Assembly: GCF_037102585.1 (NCBI RefSeq)
Contig: NW_027043825.1
Span: 1-64,000 of the forward strand
Length of the DNA stretch: 64,000 bases
DNA from: Saccharomycopsis crataegensis
Taxonomy: Eukaryota > Ascomycota > Saccharomycetes > Ascoideales > Saccharomycopsidaceae
Reading direction: 5' to 3'
Below the pieces are notes generated by a model. The model was given only the letters and a program-made list of their open reading frames with translations, was not told the origin of the DNA and did no database searches. This document shows, in pieces, positions 9,114 through 19,755 of this stretch (positions within the stretch are counted from its first letter, which is position 1; each line of letters begins with the position of its first letter). Both the position numbers and the translations under genes were made by a program.

Positions 9114-9481
9114 ACGGTATGGATGTTATATTACGATGCGACTATACTAGATGTAGTTAGTCACAGGTTAGGATTAGACCTGCGCTGGGTGGCGTAGTGG
9201 GCAGAACCATAGACTAAGAAAGGGTCGCGTGTTCGAACCCCGCTCGCGGCATTAACCACCAGGTCACGCTCAGTACGCTAACTGAGTAAGGAGTAATACC
9301 ACTCTGAAGGTAAGATACAAGGGGGTTTTAGTGAGTACAAATCTCACACTACCGGTAAGGTTGCGTCGCTGGTGTCTTTCGAAGATTTCCTCCTCCCTGA
9401 CTAAAAAAAAAAATAGTGACAGGTTGCTACAAGTCAAAAACATTGCATTTTCCAACCCAAACTCCCGGGTTAACAAAAATA

Positions 9482-9883
9482 TGTTGAAGTTTTGTAACCC
9501 TAGTTACAGTAGTCATTACCAATAACAAATACTATCAAACTATCCTTGTTATTATTCTTATTCTTCTTGACTAACTAACTATTTAAATAACAAAATATAA
9601 ACTCAAACTATGGGGAGAGGCCCCATATTTATAATAAGACCAATATATATGATTTGTAATCATACATCCATCTAGAACATTCTAGATGATTAATCATATG
9701 CACAATGACTAATTATTAGGCTGAGTCATAATCACATGCAGATTATATATTGCTCAGCCATGGTAAATAAACCGTCTTATCCGAGACTCGAACCGGGGAT
9801 CTATTCAACACATTGATACCCGTGTTAACCGTTGAGCCATCTGTACAAAACCCAATATATGACTTTGGATTGTCAACTCAACA
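9482..9883 (-). repeat. LTR-A, 3' LTR of A1
   Basis: 402 bp; on the element's own strand it begins TGTTGAGTTGAC and ends ACTTCAACA. It includes a tRNA-like block, one palindromic TCTAGAACATTCTAGA, a TATA region and a hairpin ATGGGG-CCTCT-CCCCAT. The other LTR-A copies (same length) are at 14273, 31154, 41012, 44077, 47017, 56523 and 58792. Confidence 0.95.
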
Positions 9884-12800
9884 CCCTCTCTCAATTCAAA
9901 GTCACCATACCACAAAGCTTTCTTAGCTCTATGAATTGAGGAGCAGCAAGACCTTTAGTGAACATGTCAGCAACCATGATTCCAGTATTAAGGTATTGCA
10001 AATCAATTGTCCCAGATCCAATGTGATCCCTGATGAAATGAGTCCTGATATCAATATGTTTGGTACGGTGATGGAAAGCTGGATGTTTGGCCATTTCAAT
10101 ACACCCCTGGTTATCATCATAAATCTTCACTGCACCAGTGTTAAGGCCAAACTGTTCAAAGACCTGTTTCAACCACAATGCATCTTTCACACCTTCGCTA
10201 AGAGACATATATTCTGCTTCAGCTGTAGAAAGAGCAACCGTTGCTTGTTTCTTGGACCTCCATGTTATTGCACCATTGGCATATTTGAACACAAACCCAG
10301 TAGTAGACTTTCTGTCTGACTTATCTCCAGCCCAGTCAGCATCACAATATCCAACTAGTTCACCATCTCCTTTATCTCCAGCCTCATATCTTATACCTAA
10401 TTCTTTTGTACCTTTCAAATATCTCAACACTCTTTTAGCTGCCTTGTAATGGACCTCCTTTGGCTCCTTGAGATATCTTGATAAAACACCGACGATATAA
10501 CTAATATCGCTCCTAACAGTATTGGCAGCAAACAACAATTTTCCAACTAAAGATCTATAGGCTGTAGCATCACATGGTTCAGCATTGGCATCCACCAACG
10601 TAAGTTCTTGGCCAGAAATTGTAGGCGTCTTATCGTGGTTGCAATTCTCCATTCCAAATTCCTTCAACATGGAACCAATGTAGTCCTTCAAACTCATGTT
10701 GATACCACCGCCATCTTGAGAAATATTCATGCCTAAAAATTTCTTGACAACTCCCAAGTCTTTCATCTTGAAAACATTCATCAATTCAGATTTGACTTTT
10801 CCAATAGCAAAATCTGAGGTACCAGCTATCAATAAGTCGTCAACATAGAGAGCAACCATCACAAATGATTTTTCCGATTTCCTTGAGTACAAACAATACT
10901 CAGCACCGTTTCTAACAAAACCAAGAGACGACAATACACTGTGGATTCTCTCATTCCACACCAAGGGAGCTTGCTTCAATCCATATAAGCTTTTCTTCAA
11001 TCTCAAAACCATTGTTTCTTTTCCCTTAACCACATACCCTTCCGGCTGTGTCATGTATAATTCTTCTTGAAGAAACCCATTGAGAAAAGCAGTCTTAACA
11101 TCCATCTGATGAACTGCCATTCCATTCTTGGCAGCGATACTCAACATCAACCTGATAGATTCATAACGCACCACAGGTGAGAATGTCTCATTGTAGTCAA
11201 TACCCTTCACCTGTGTGAATCCTCGAGCAACAAGTCTTCCCTTGAAGACTCCGTTATCTTTCTTTGCAAAGACCCAACGACATGTAATTGGCTTTCTTCC
11301 TTTCGGCAACTCGACCAATTCATAAGTGGAATTCTCCTTGTGAGCAGCTATTTCTTCGTCACAAGCGCGCTTCCATTCCACTCTTTCATCGCTCTTCATA
11401 GCTTCCTTGTAGTTTCCAGGAACATCAGTTCCTCCAGATATAGCGTCAGCTTCACCAGCCATGAAGCATGTAGCAACGTAATTCACAGGTTTGTATTCTA
11501 ACAACTTGCTTTTGGTATCATCATTCAGTTCTGATTCTTCATCACAATCACTTGGCTCTTCAATATGAGGCTCAATTTTCGAAACCACCAAGTCATCATT
11601 GCTACTGCCATTTGGAACAAACGAAGTCAACTCTTCTGAATTTCTTGTATTCCTGAACTTCTTTCTTTGTGGTTTCTCAGTAACACTTTCCCTCTCTGAA
11701 TCTGAGCTGAATGTGTCAGGCTGTTCTTCTATTTCAGCCAAAATACCAAATGGGTTTCTCTTAATTATACCCCTGCTTTCCTTGACTCTAGAACCTGATG
11801 ATCTTTTTTCTTTTCGTAGCAGTAACCAACTGAAAAGCATCATCATAAACTTTTGAGGGAATCAATTCTCCGTCCCCATACTCCTTGGTTTCAACCATAG
11901 TCATTTCAACATCCTTGGTAGACCCATCTCTTTCAGCTGGAGCTTCTTCACCAAACTCACTCATATCCGATACCATACTTTCATCATCAACTGAGATCCG
12001 AGACGCGGTTTCATCTTCATGGTATCCTGAACTATTCACCCTTCTGATATCAACATCAACCAATTGCTCATCCGTAATAATTGGAGCAGCAGATATTCCA
12101 CCAACACGACCGCCTCCGCCAGAAACTCTATTCTCTTCTCCTGGTATAGCAGTGGAAGACACTTTCACATCTTGATAATAATACCTTGACTCATCGAAGT
12201 TGACTTGGGTAGCAGTTATAATTCTGTTGGCTTCAGGATCAAACATCCTGTAGGCACACCGGTTTCTATCATAACCAAGCATGATGCACATTTTCGAAGT
12301 AGCACCAAATTTTCCATACCTCAACTTCTGAGGGACAACAACATATCCAAGGCAACCAAAAACTCTAAGATGATCCAATCCTGGATTGTAACCAAACCAC
12401 CGACAATATGGTGTCCGAAAACCAATTATTCTCGAAGGTGTTCTATTGATCAAGTAAGCAGCAGTACGAACGCCTTCGGACCAGAATTGGGCAGGCATCG
12501 AAGCCCCAATAAGCAACGATCTCGTTTTATCCTGGAGCGTTCTGTTCATCCGCTCCGCAGTACCATTCTGATAACTATGGTGTGGGACGGTCAACTCGTG
12601 GGCAATCCCTTTGCCTCTTAAATACTCATGAAGCTCAATAGTTACAAACTCACCACCATTATCGGTTCTGATGGTGCCAACTTTGAACTCTTTTCCTTGT
12701 GATTTGAACATCGTTTCAGCATAGTTGATGAAATCAATAATCTGAGAGGTACATTCTGACTTATGGGTAAGGCATCTAACCTCTACCCACCTAGAATAAC

Positions 12801-14263
12801 CATCAACTATGGTGAGAAAATACTTTGCCGAATCAACAGAGCCATAACTAAATGGACCACAAACGTCCATATGCAATAATTGTAAAGGTCTCTTTGGTTT
12901 GGAACCTTGACCATTCTTTGGCTTTCTCACAACGCCTTTAGTGGACAAGCAACAGTCACAAATAATGGTGCTGTTAGTTCCACTAATTTTCCCTTTTACC
13001 AAGTTGAAAATATTATTAAACTTCTGCATGATGTTTGCACTAGGGTGGCCTAGCCGCTCATGCCAGAGGCTACCCTTGTCGGTACTCTTAAACGCAACAC
13101 CATTAGTTTCGGTAGATAATCTGTAAAGCCCATTCATCAGAGGATCCTTGGTACCAATAACCTTCATTTCCGGATACATTTTCACTTTGTTTCCTTCAAA
13201 CAATAATTTCGCACCATTCAGAGTAGCCTTGGAAACGGAAATCAAGTTGGCTTTTGAGTCTGGAACATAATAAGCATCTTTGATTTCAATATTGGTATTA
13301 TCACGTAATTTGAACTCCGCAGACCCAATACCTGCAACAGCAACACCACCGCCATCAATCCCGGAGATCTCTCCTCCAAACGGTCTGATCGTCTTGAACA
13401 AGCTCTTATTGTTTAAGATATGTTGCGAGGCACCTGAATCAAAATACACCCTGGAGTTGTTACCATGCATTCCCATAAATGCATACCACGATGGTGACGG
13501 ATTCCTACCATCGCCAATTAATTTCTCTCTCTTAGGAGCCTTGCAATCTCTTCTGAAATGTTCAGGCTTCCCACAATTGAAGCACTTGTATTGCTTCTTG
13601 GTGGCGAAAACCGGTTCCGGACTCTCAATACTAGTAGACGCAATACTTTTATCTCCAATGATCTCTCTTGTTAAATCCTGAACAAGACCGAGGTCAACAT
13701 TACCAATAGTTCTGCCATTTCTGGACTCGTAGGCTGTCATGACTTCTCTAGAGAGGCTATTACCGAAACCAGCCTTCTGGCCCAAACCCAAGAACAATGC
13801 ACAAAGCACAGTGCTTCCGTCCAATTTACCAACAGTGTTCTTGAAATGATTAAAAGCATCAATAAAGTGTTCCACTTTTCCTTCTTTAGTTTTCAACCAT
13901 TTGTTGTCCATTAAATCACAAATAATACCCACAGCATTGGTAACAGTCAAAGTACCATAGGCCTCCTTGAGAAACATAAACAAGTTTCTGCCGGTACCAT
14001 CGAATTCCGAGGCCTTAGTCAAAGCAGCGCCAGTGATACTGTTAAAGACAACCGTAGAGATAATTTCATCCATAGTAGCAACCAATTGAGCAACTTCGTT
14101 TGAGTCTTCCAGACCGTCAGTTCCGGTCTCTCCATTGATCAAATAAGCATATAACCCAAGACCTTTCATCTTCATCTTGACACTGATCAATGTAAACCAA
14201 TCATAGAAGTTTGATGAACCTTTCAACTTTTCATCAGCAGCAAACGAAGTAAGAGCATTTGAA

Positions 14264-14272
14264 CTCATAACC
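14264..14272 (-). other. Primer-binding site of A1 (tRNA-iMet anticodon loop)
   Basis: Directly after the LTR the element reads GGTTATGAG. This is complementary to CTCATAACC of the initiator tRNA-Met anticodon arm, whose gene is in this window (matching bases 28901-28909). Ty5 and several copia elements are known to prime from a tRNA-iMet half molecule in this way. The ATG inside the site is in frame with gag. Confidence 0.85.
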
Positions 14273-14979
14273 TGTTGAAGTTTTGTAACCCTAGTTACAG
14301 TAGTCATTACCAATAACAAATACTATCAAACTATCCTTGTTATTATTCTTATTCTTCTTGACTAACTAACTATTTAAATAACAAAATATAAACTCAAACT
14401 ATGGGGAGAGGCCCCATATTTATAATAAGACCAATATATATGATTTGTAATCATACATCCATCTAGAACATTCTAGATGATTAATCATATGCACAATGAC
14501 TAATTATTAGGCTGAGTCATAATCACATGCAGATTATATATTGCTCAGCCATGGTAAATAAACCGTCTTATCCGAGACTCGAACCGGGGATCTATTCAAC
14601 ACATTGATACCCGTGTTAACCGTTGAGCCATCTGTACAAAACCCAATATATGACTTTGGATTGTCAACTCAACAAAATATTGGGAGAAAACGGATACCAA
14701 ATAAGTCGCCATAGCTGCGCATAATTGATCATAATAACCGTACATAAAAAGTGCGATGACCTATATAGCTCTTAGTAGTTAAATATAGGGACTTTATAAA
14801 AAAAAAAAAATAGGATTGATTTAGTATTACTCTCTGAAGAACCAGAGATCATATATATTGAAAACTTTTCATAATCGACGACTATAATTATATACTAATG
14901 GTTATGAGCTTATGGTTATGAGCACGTGTATCATTGCCTATAACCAATAGCTCAAACCATACTACAACAATTCCCCCCG

Positions 14980-17900
14980 TCAAGATCTTCTATTCAAACT
15001 TTGAAAGGAACGACCCAACAACGGTTTTCTACAGATAGGAATACTAGAAGAACCATAGAAGTCCTTAATGGTCTCATAGAGGTTCTTCTGTAAACCCAGT
15101 GGAACACTATCCACAAAAACATCAACCGGGACCGTAAAACAATGACCAGGACGAGCCATTCGAAAGGTAACATCAAAGGACCTAGTGTCAGGATCATATC
15201 CTAAAATACCATTAACCTCAGAAGCTCTAGCTTTAAATTCATTAACAGTCCGGGGAAGATCAATAAAAGCAGCTTCAGGCACCGAATAAGGACGTAAAAA
15301 CCTCGCATTAATCACCCTTGATTTAAGGTTTAATATCGGTAAATCAATTTCAAAACTATTCTTGTTAATAACCTTGACTACTTTAAAAGGACCAAAATAC
15401 ACATCAGTCACTTTTTTGTATCGAGTACTATTCGTGTACGCTTCGCGATGCACAAGCACGTACTGACCAACTGTATAATCATCAAAGCTTGCTCCTGCAT
15501 TGGCACTTATATTCATCCGGTGCTGATACAGGGATAATTGTTCTGAAACGGCCCAATGAATTGCCCTCAATCTCTTCCCCCACTCACTAATCAGGTGATG
15601 AGCAATATCAACAACTTGAGGTTCAGACAATTGAAGCAACGGTTGGCGACCAAAAACCGCTTGGAAAGGCGAAATACCGGTAGCCGAGTGAATAGATGAA
15701 TTGATAGCAGTCTGAGCCACAGCCAAATAACTCAACCAATCACCTTTATTTTCAGAAACAAAAGTACGAAGAAGCTGTACTACCTTCTTGTTAGCGGCTT
15801 CTGCCACACCATTTCCACGAGGGTTGTTAGCAGCCGTGAGATGATACTTAAATCCCATAATCTTCGAAATATCCTTGGCAATGCTATTAGCCCAACGAAT
15901 ATCACGATCAGAACGAATAAAACACGGAATACCATAATACGCAAATACATTATGGAACAACACCTTAGCAACACCCATTGTATCAATCTGTTTGTTGCAT
16001 CCAATAAAAATAGAAAATTTCGAAAAATCATCAACAACGGTAAGGATAGCATCACATCCTCCACATTCCGGCAATCCAGTAATCATATCAATCAGAATTC
16101 TTTGGAAAGTGAATCCTGGAGGATCAACAGCCATAATAGGATGGGAATGGTGTTGGCGTATTTTTGTTCTCAAACAAGTATCACATCCACCAACTACTGC
16201 AGTGACAATCTTCATAAGATTTCGCATATAAAACTTAGAAGATAGCCCGAGGTATAATTGAGTTATCCCAGCATGCATTCTGCCATGCTCATACTCAATT
16301 AACCTACGGGCCCGCAGCGCCCCAACAACCCGGCGCCACGGAGATTGATTGGTACGTCCAAACAATTTACCATCAATCAATTTAAAATTCTTCAAAATAC
16401 CCTGACGCACATCGAGTCTATCACCATTAACATCTTCTTCATCAATTCTCGTTTCTGCGACATCGCTCGCATTATCACTTGCTTTATTATCCTTGTCCTC
16501 AATTAACCTTAAACTGTTACTAATCTCCGCAAAATACTCATCCGATTCAATCGAAGCCTTGATTTCTGCTTCAGTTAAATTAACTGCAGGGATTACCGAT
16601 TCCAAAGCCCCCACATAACGAGAGAGGTAATCAGCTAACTCATTTGTTGTACCCTTGACATATTCTAACACAATATCAAACTCAGCGAGTTTAGTAATCC
16701 ATCTTTTAACCCTGTCATTTTCAGCTTCCTTATTTCCTTTAAGCAACACCGACAAGGATTGGTGATCGGTCTTTACCACAATTCTATGACCAAATATCAA
16801 ATGGGCCGTCTTGTCTAATAAGTAGACAACGGCTAAAAGTTCTTTATCTCTAATTGGATAATTCTTTTCGTGGATTGAAAGGCTCCGCAGGTAATAACCA
16901 ACAATTTGCAGCTCATCGGACCCAGGGATTAACTGTTTCAATACCCCCCCAATTGCAATTCCTGAAGCATCAGACTCAATTACAAATACAGTAGCGGGAT
17001 CAGTCGAAAGTGGAACACTAAGTACCTTGGTTTCCAACAAGGCTTGCTTCAAAGAAGCGAACCTTTTGGAAACTGTCTCCATATCCCATTCGAGATTTTT
17101 GGAGACAAATTGGTAAAGTTCAACCACTAAGTCCGAATAGCTGGCAACGAAATGACGGAAATAATTCGTGAATCCAAGAGTTTTCTGCAACTCCTTGGCA
17201 TTCACAGGGGTCTTCAATTTCCGAATTACTTCCCTAGTATCATCAGGGATTTCAACTCCATCCGGACCAATTTCCCAACCAAGAAAGCGAACCTTAGAGC
17301 TCATAAAACTGCATTTCAGCCTTTTCAAAAACAACTTGTTCTCCCGACACACATCAAAAAACTGCTTGAGCAAACCCAAATGCTCTTCCCTGTTTGGCGA
17401 CGCCAAGAGAACATCATCAACATAATTACGGGCAGTTGAAAGGTGTGATATTTTCTTGGCTAAGTATGATTGTAGGTGTGAAGGGGCTGATGTGAGTCCG
17501 AAGGGTAATCTCAAGTACTCGTACTTGAGCCCTTCAAACTCAAAAGCCGTGAATCTACTAGAATTCTCATCGAGGGTAAGTTGATGAAAGCCTTTCGTTA
17601 AATCCACGGTTGAGAACACCTTATTGGCCAGAAAGATCTGGATCAATTCATCGTAACTGGGAAGGTTCTGATTAAACCTTTTCAATAAAAGGTTGATTTG
17701 ACGAAAATCAATAACCAAACGAATCTCCCCAGTCTTCTTCTTGACAACTAGAAAAGGTGAAGAATAAGGCGAGTTAGAGGGTTGAATAAGTTTAGAATCA
17801 ACCATACGCCTAATATGATTTCTAACCTCATGCAAAAGAGCAATCTTAACCTTCGGAATATACGGGGTCGTTGGAACTTCTTCCGACATCGGTTCAAGCC

Positions 17901-19449
17901 TGATATTATCTGCCCCCCGAGACTCAACAACTTGATTAATCCCAAGCTTCTCCGCAAAAATATCCGCATAATCAAACAACAATTTCTCTAATCTAGGATC
18001 GTCTATCTCAACAGGACCCAGGCTAAGAGCAGCCATAGCACTAATACTTTCAATAGATTTCTCATCCAAATCGTCCACCCCCACATCTCCCACAGTAAGA
18101 TTAGCAAAATCAATAAGATGGGCATATTCTCTAATGAATGGAAGCCCCACAATAACAGTAGGTGAAACAATCGGGTGCACATAACAACGGATCTTCACAA
18201 CAGTATGGTTAAATGTAACAGGGATAATCACATACCTGTCTACCGCATCATACTGATTAGTTGCAGTCTTGATTGTTCTTGGGCTAATCCTAGTAAGATC
18301 GGCACTATCATAACCGAGCTTAGGCAAAATCGACGGATTCACAAAACTGTAACTCGCCCCAGAGTCAATAAGAGCTTTGGTAACAAACCCAGCAGGTCCC
18401 ATAGTAACAGGAACCTTGAAAGCAACAACATCCTCATATGGAACTGCATGGTCCTCCTCTTGGACGCAATCCATAAGGTGAGCCAAACGAGCACCAGACC
18501 CACCACCACCACGGCGAGGGCAGTCCATGCTCTGATGTCCGTGTCCTTTACACTGGAAACAATTTCCAAGAATAAGCAACAGCCTCACCTCCTCCTGGGT
18601 GAGATTAAATTTCTTGCAGAGGGCGGCAATCTTACCACTAGACTTGCGAGGATATGAGTTTCCCCGAGAACTTGGTACTGATTGCAAAGCATCCAATTCC
18701 ATTGGCATCGGACCACCTCTATCCATAGGCGAAAACGTAGACGGCATAGGGATAGTCAGAGTATGGATGGTTCTTTCAGTAAGATCATTAATACTAAGTG
18801 CATGAGAAATCACATCATCTAATTTCTCATAAATGCGTCCTGCATCTGCAATGTGCTTCTGCAAACGCGGGTCCAAGGAATCGATAAAACGATTAATTTT
18901 TGAACGTTCTGACCAATCTGGAATGTACACAACATTCGCTTGAAACTCAGCAACGTGGGACAGAAGCGCTTTTCCTTTTTGCGCAATTGTCCACAATGTT
19001 CTTTCCAAAATGTCAACCATATCAACTCTAGAAAAGTGCGCAAGCACTTGCGCCTTAAAGGCTCTATAAGAGATATCTGACGGCAAGGAGTCAGAAAAAG
19101 AAGAAAAACTTCTAAAAGTATCTTGAGCCACGTTTCTCACGATAAAACTCATCTTATACTTGTCATTCCAATTAAGTGGCATCTGGTGTTCTGCATACTG
19201 GAAGAAGTCATGCAATGCCATGGGAGTGCGGGCAAGCATCCCTGTACTAAACGGCTTTCCGTTAAACTTGACCTCCATAGGGTCTAACACGCGACCGGCC
19301 TTCTCTTTACCGTGAAGCATTTCAACGAGCTCCATGAGCAACAGACGATTAGAATCGTCCAACGGTCCACCCGGCATACTCATCTCGTTTTCTTCGCCTG
19401 AATAATTATCCTCTTCGTCTGAACTAGGGCTTAAACCAAATACAGTCAT
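14980..19449 (-). CDS. G2 Gag-Pol polyprotein, open frame
   Basis: A 1489-residue single frame. Gag occupies about 1-300 with a CCHC knuckle (CFQCKGHGHQSMDC, 297-310). The protease has IDSGAS near 361. The RT includes STVDLTKGFHQLTL and YVDD at 677-680. RNase H follows, then an integrase with HHCC finger (YEHGRMHAG...CDTC) and core D, D, E in LIDMITG, RSDRD and GVAEA. The order RT-RH-INT defines Ty3/gypsy. Unlike Ty3 itself, gag and pol are in one frame with no frameshift needed. The start lies 93 bp inside the 5' LTR. Confidence 0.93.
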   Translation of the reverse strand: MTVFGLSPSSDEEDNYSGEENEMSMPGGPLDDSNRLLLMELVEMLHGKEKAGRVLDPMEVKFNGKPFSTGMLARTPMALHDFFQYAEHQMPLNWNDKYKMSFIVRNVAQDTFRSFSSFSDSLPSDISYRAFKAQVLAHFSRVDMVDILERTLWTIAQKGKALLSHVAEFQANVVYIPDWSERSKINRFIDSLDPRLQKHIADAGRIYEKLDDVISHALSINDLTERTIHTLTIPMPSTFSPMDRGGPMPMELDALQSVPSSRGNSYPRKSSGKIAALCKKFNLTQEEVRLLLILGNCFQCKGHGHQSMDCPRRGGGGSGARLAHLMDCVQEEDHAVPYEDVVAFKVPVTMGPAGFVTKALIDSGASYSFVNPSILPKLGYDSADLTRISPRTIKTATNQYDAVDRYVIIPVTFNHTVVKIRCYVHPIVSPTVIVGLPFIREYAHLIDFANLTVGDVGVDDLDEKSIESISAMAALSLGPVEIDDPRLEKLLFDYADIFAEKLGINQVVESRGADNIRLEPMSEEVPTTPYIPKVKIALLHEVRNHIRRMVDSKLIQPSNSPYSSPFLVVKKKTGEIRLVIDFRQINLLLKRFNQNLPSYDELIQIFLANKVFSTVDLTKGFHQLTLDENSSRFTAFEFEGLKYEYLRLPFGLTSAPSHLQSYLAKKISHLSTARNYVDDVLLASPNREEHLGLLKQFFDVCRENKLFLKRLKCSFMSSKVRFLGWEIGPDGVEIPDDTREVIRKLKTPVNAKELQKTLGFTNYFRHFVASYSDLVVELYQFVSKNLEWDMETVSKRFASLKQALLETKVLSVPLSTDPATVFVIESDASGIAIGGVLKQLIPGSDELQIVGYYLRSLSIHEKNYPIRDKELLAVVYLLDKTAHLIFGHRIVVKTDHQSLSVLLKGNKEAENDRVKRWITKLAEFDIVLEYVKGTTNELADYLSRYVGALESVIPAVNLTEAEIKASIESDEYFAEISNSLRLIEDKDNKASDNASDVAETRIDEEDVNGDRLDVRQGILKNFKLIDGKLFGRTNQSPWRRVVGALRARRLIEYEHGRMHAGITQLYLGLSSKFYMRNLMKIVTAVVGGCDTCLRTKIRQHHSHPIMAVDPPGFTFQRILIDMITGLPECGGCDAILTVVDDFSKFSIFIGCNKQIDTMGVAKVLFHNVFAYYGIPCFIRSDRDIRWANSIAKDISKIMGFKYHLTAANNPRGNGVAEAANKKVVQLLRTFVSENKGDWLSYLAVAQTAINSSIHSATGISPFQAVFGRQPLLQLSEPQVVDIAHHLISEWGKRLRAIHWAVSEQLSLYQHRMNISANAGASFDDYTVGQYVLVHREAYTNSTRYKKVTDVYFGPFKVVKVINKNSFEIDLPILNLKSRVINARFLRPYSVPEAAFIDLPRTVNEFKARASEVNGILGYDPDTRSFDVTFRMARPGHCFTVPVDVFVDSVPLGLQKNLYETIKDFYGSSSIPICRKPLLGRSFQSLNRRS

Positions 19450-19523
19450 ACACTAGGATAACCAAGCTATGCTATTAAACGACAACAGAAGTTTATAATC
19501 AGTGGAGTCTGTAAAACTAAAAA

Positions 19524-19539
19524 CCTAGTGGTGCTACCA
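19524..19539 (-). other. Primer-binding site of G2 (tRNA-iMet 3' end)
   Basis: Two bases after the 5' LTR the element reads TGGTAGCACCACTAGG. This is the exact complement of the 3' end of initiator tRNA-Met with CCA added (CCTAGTGGTGCTACCA), as encoded at 28868-28939. Ty3 is known to use the same tRNA end. Confidence 0.92.
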
Positions 19540-19541
19540 AT

Positions 19542-19745
19542 TGTTATATTACGATGCGACTATACTAGTTGTAGTTGGTCACGGGTTAGGATTGATTTAG
19601 TAATACTCTCTGAAGAACCAGAGATCACATATATTGAAAACTTTTCATAATCGACGACTATAATTATATACTAATGGTTATGAGCTTATGGTTATGAGCA
19701 CGTGTATCATTGCCTATAACCAATAGCTCAAACCATACTACAACA
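19542..19745 (-). repeat. LTR-G, 5' LTR of G2
   Basis: 204 bp, on its own strand TGTTGTAG...ATATAACA. It contains GCTCATAACC twice on the sense strand, identical to the initiator tRNA anticodon loop, and an AGCACGTGTA box. The ATGGA duplication follows at 19746. Confidence 0.9.
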
Positions 19746-19755
19746 ATGGAATTGT

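Larger units (their letters stand above)
9482..14674 (-). mobile_element. Ty5-like copia A1
   Basis: Two 402-bp LTRs, 9482-9883 and 14273-14674, identical by eye and sharing a private base in the tRNA-like block, so the insertion is recent. The target duplication is AAATA at 9477-9481 and 14675-14679. The primer site GGTTATGAG reads from 14272 to 14264 on the minus strand. Coding parts in order between 14319 and 9891: Gag with CCHC knuckle, protease (FDSGAS), integrase (HHCC, D-D-E), RT (YVDD) and RNase H. The frame is broken about once. The order INT before RT and the internal tRNA primer place it in Ty1/copia, Ty5 lineage. Confidence 0.95.
9176..14810 (+). mobile_element. Candidate tRNA-derived SINE, split by copia A1
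   Basis: About 437 bp excluding the A1 insertion. It has a tRNA-like head at 9178-9250, with an A box (TGGCGTAGTGGG, 9190-9201) and a B box (TGTTCGAACCC, 9230-9240). A body of unknown origin follows, then a 13-nt poly(A) at 14798-14810. It lies in the 3' LTR of G2 and is bounded by a 7-bp target duplication, TAGGATT at 9169-9175 and 14811-14817. The T-arm folds (GCGTG/CCCGC, one mismatch) but the anticodon arm does not, so it is not a functional tRNA. A1 is inserted at AAATA. No second copy is in the window. Confidence 0.65.
9124..19745 (-). mobile_element. Gypsy G2, looks whole, with nested insertions
   Basis: A Ty3-like element on the minus strand. The 5' LTR is 19542-19745. The 3' LTR is 9124-9175 plus 14811-14969, split by a candidate SINE that itself contains copia A1. 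The target duplication is ATGGA at 9119-9123 and 19746-19750. The two LTRs differ at about 5 of 204 positions, so it is older than A1. The polypurine tract is GGGGGGAA at 14971-14978. It sits 10 bp upstream of tRNA-Glu. Its 1489-codon frame is open. Confidence 0.93.

Noticed and set aside
9178-9250. A functional tRNA gene at the SINE head
   Set aside because: A and B boxes and a T-arm are present, but neither the acceptor nor the anticodon stem pairs, and the block is joined to a body with poly(A) and a target duplication.
11885-12175. Long frames on the strand opposite the copia coding regions
   Set aside because: They recur at the same place in every family A copy as mirror frames of Gag-Pol and have no domain of their own.
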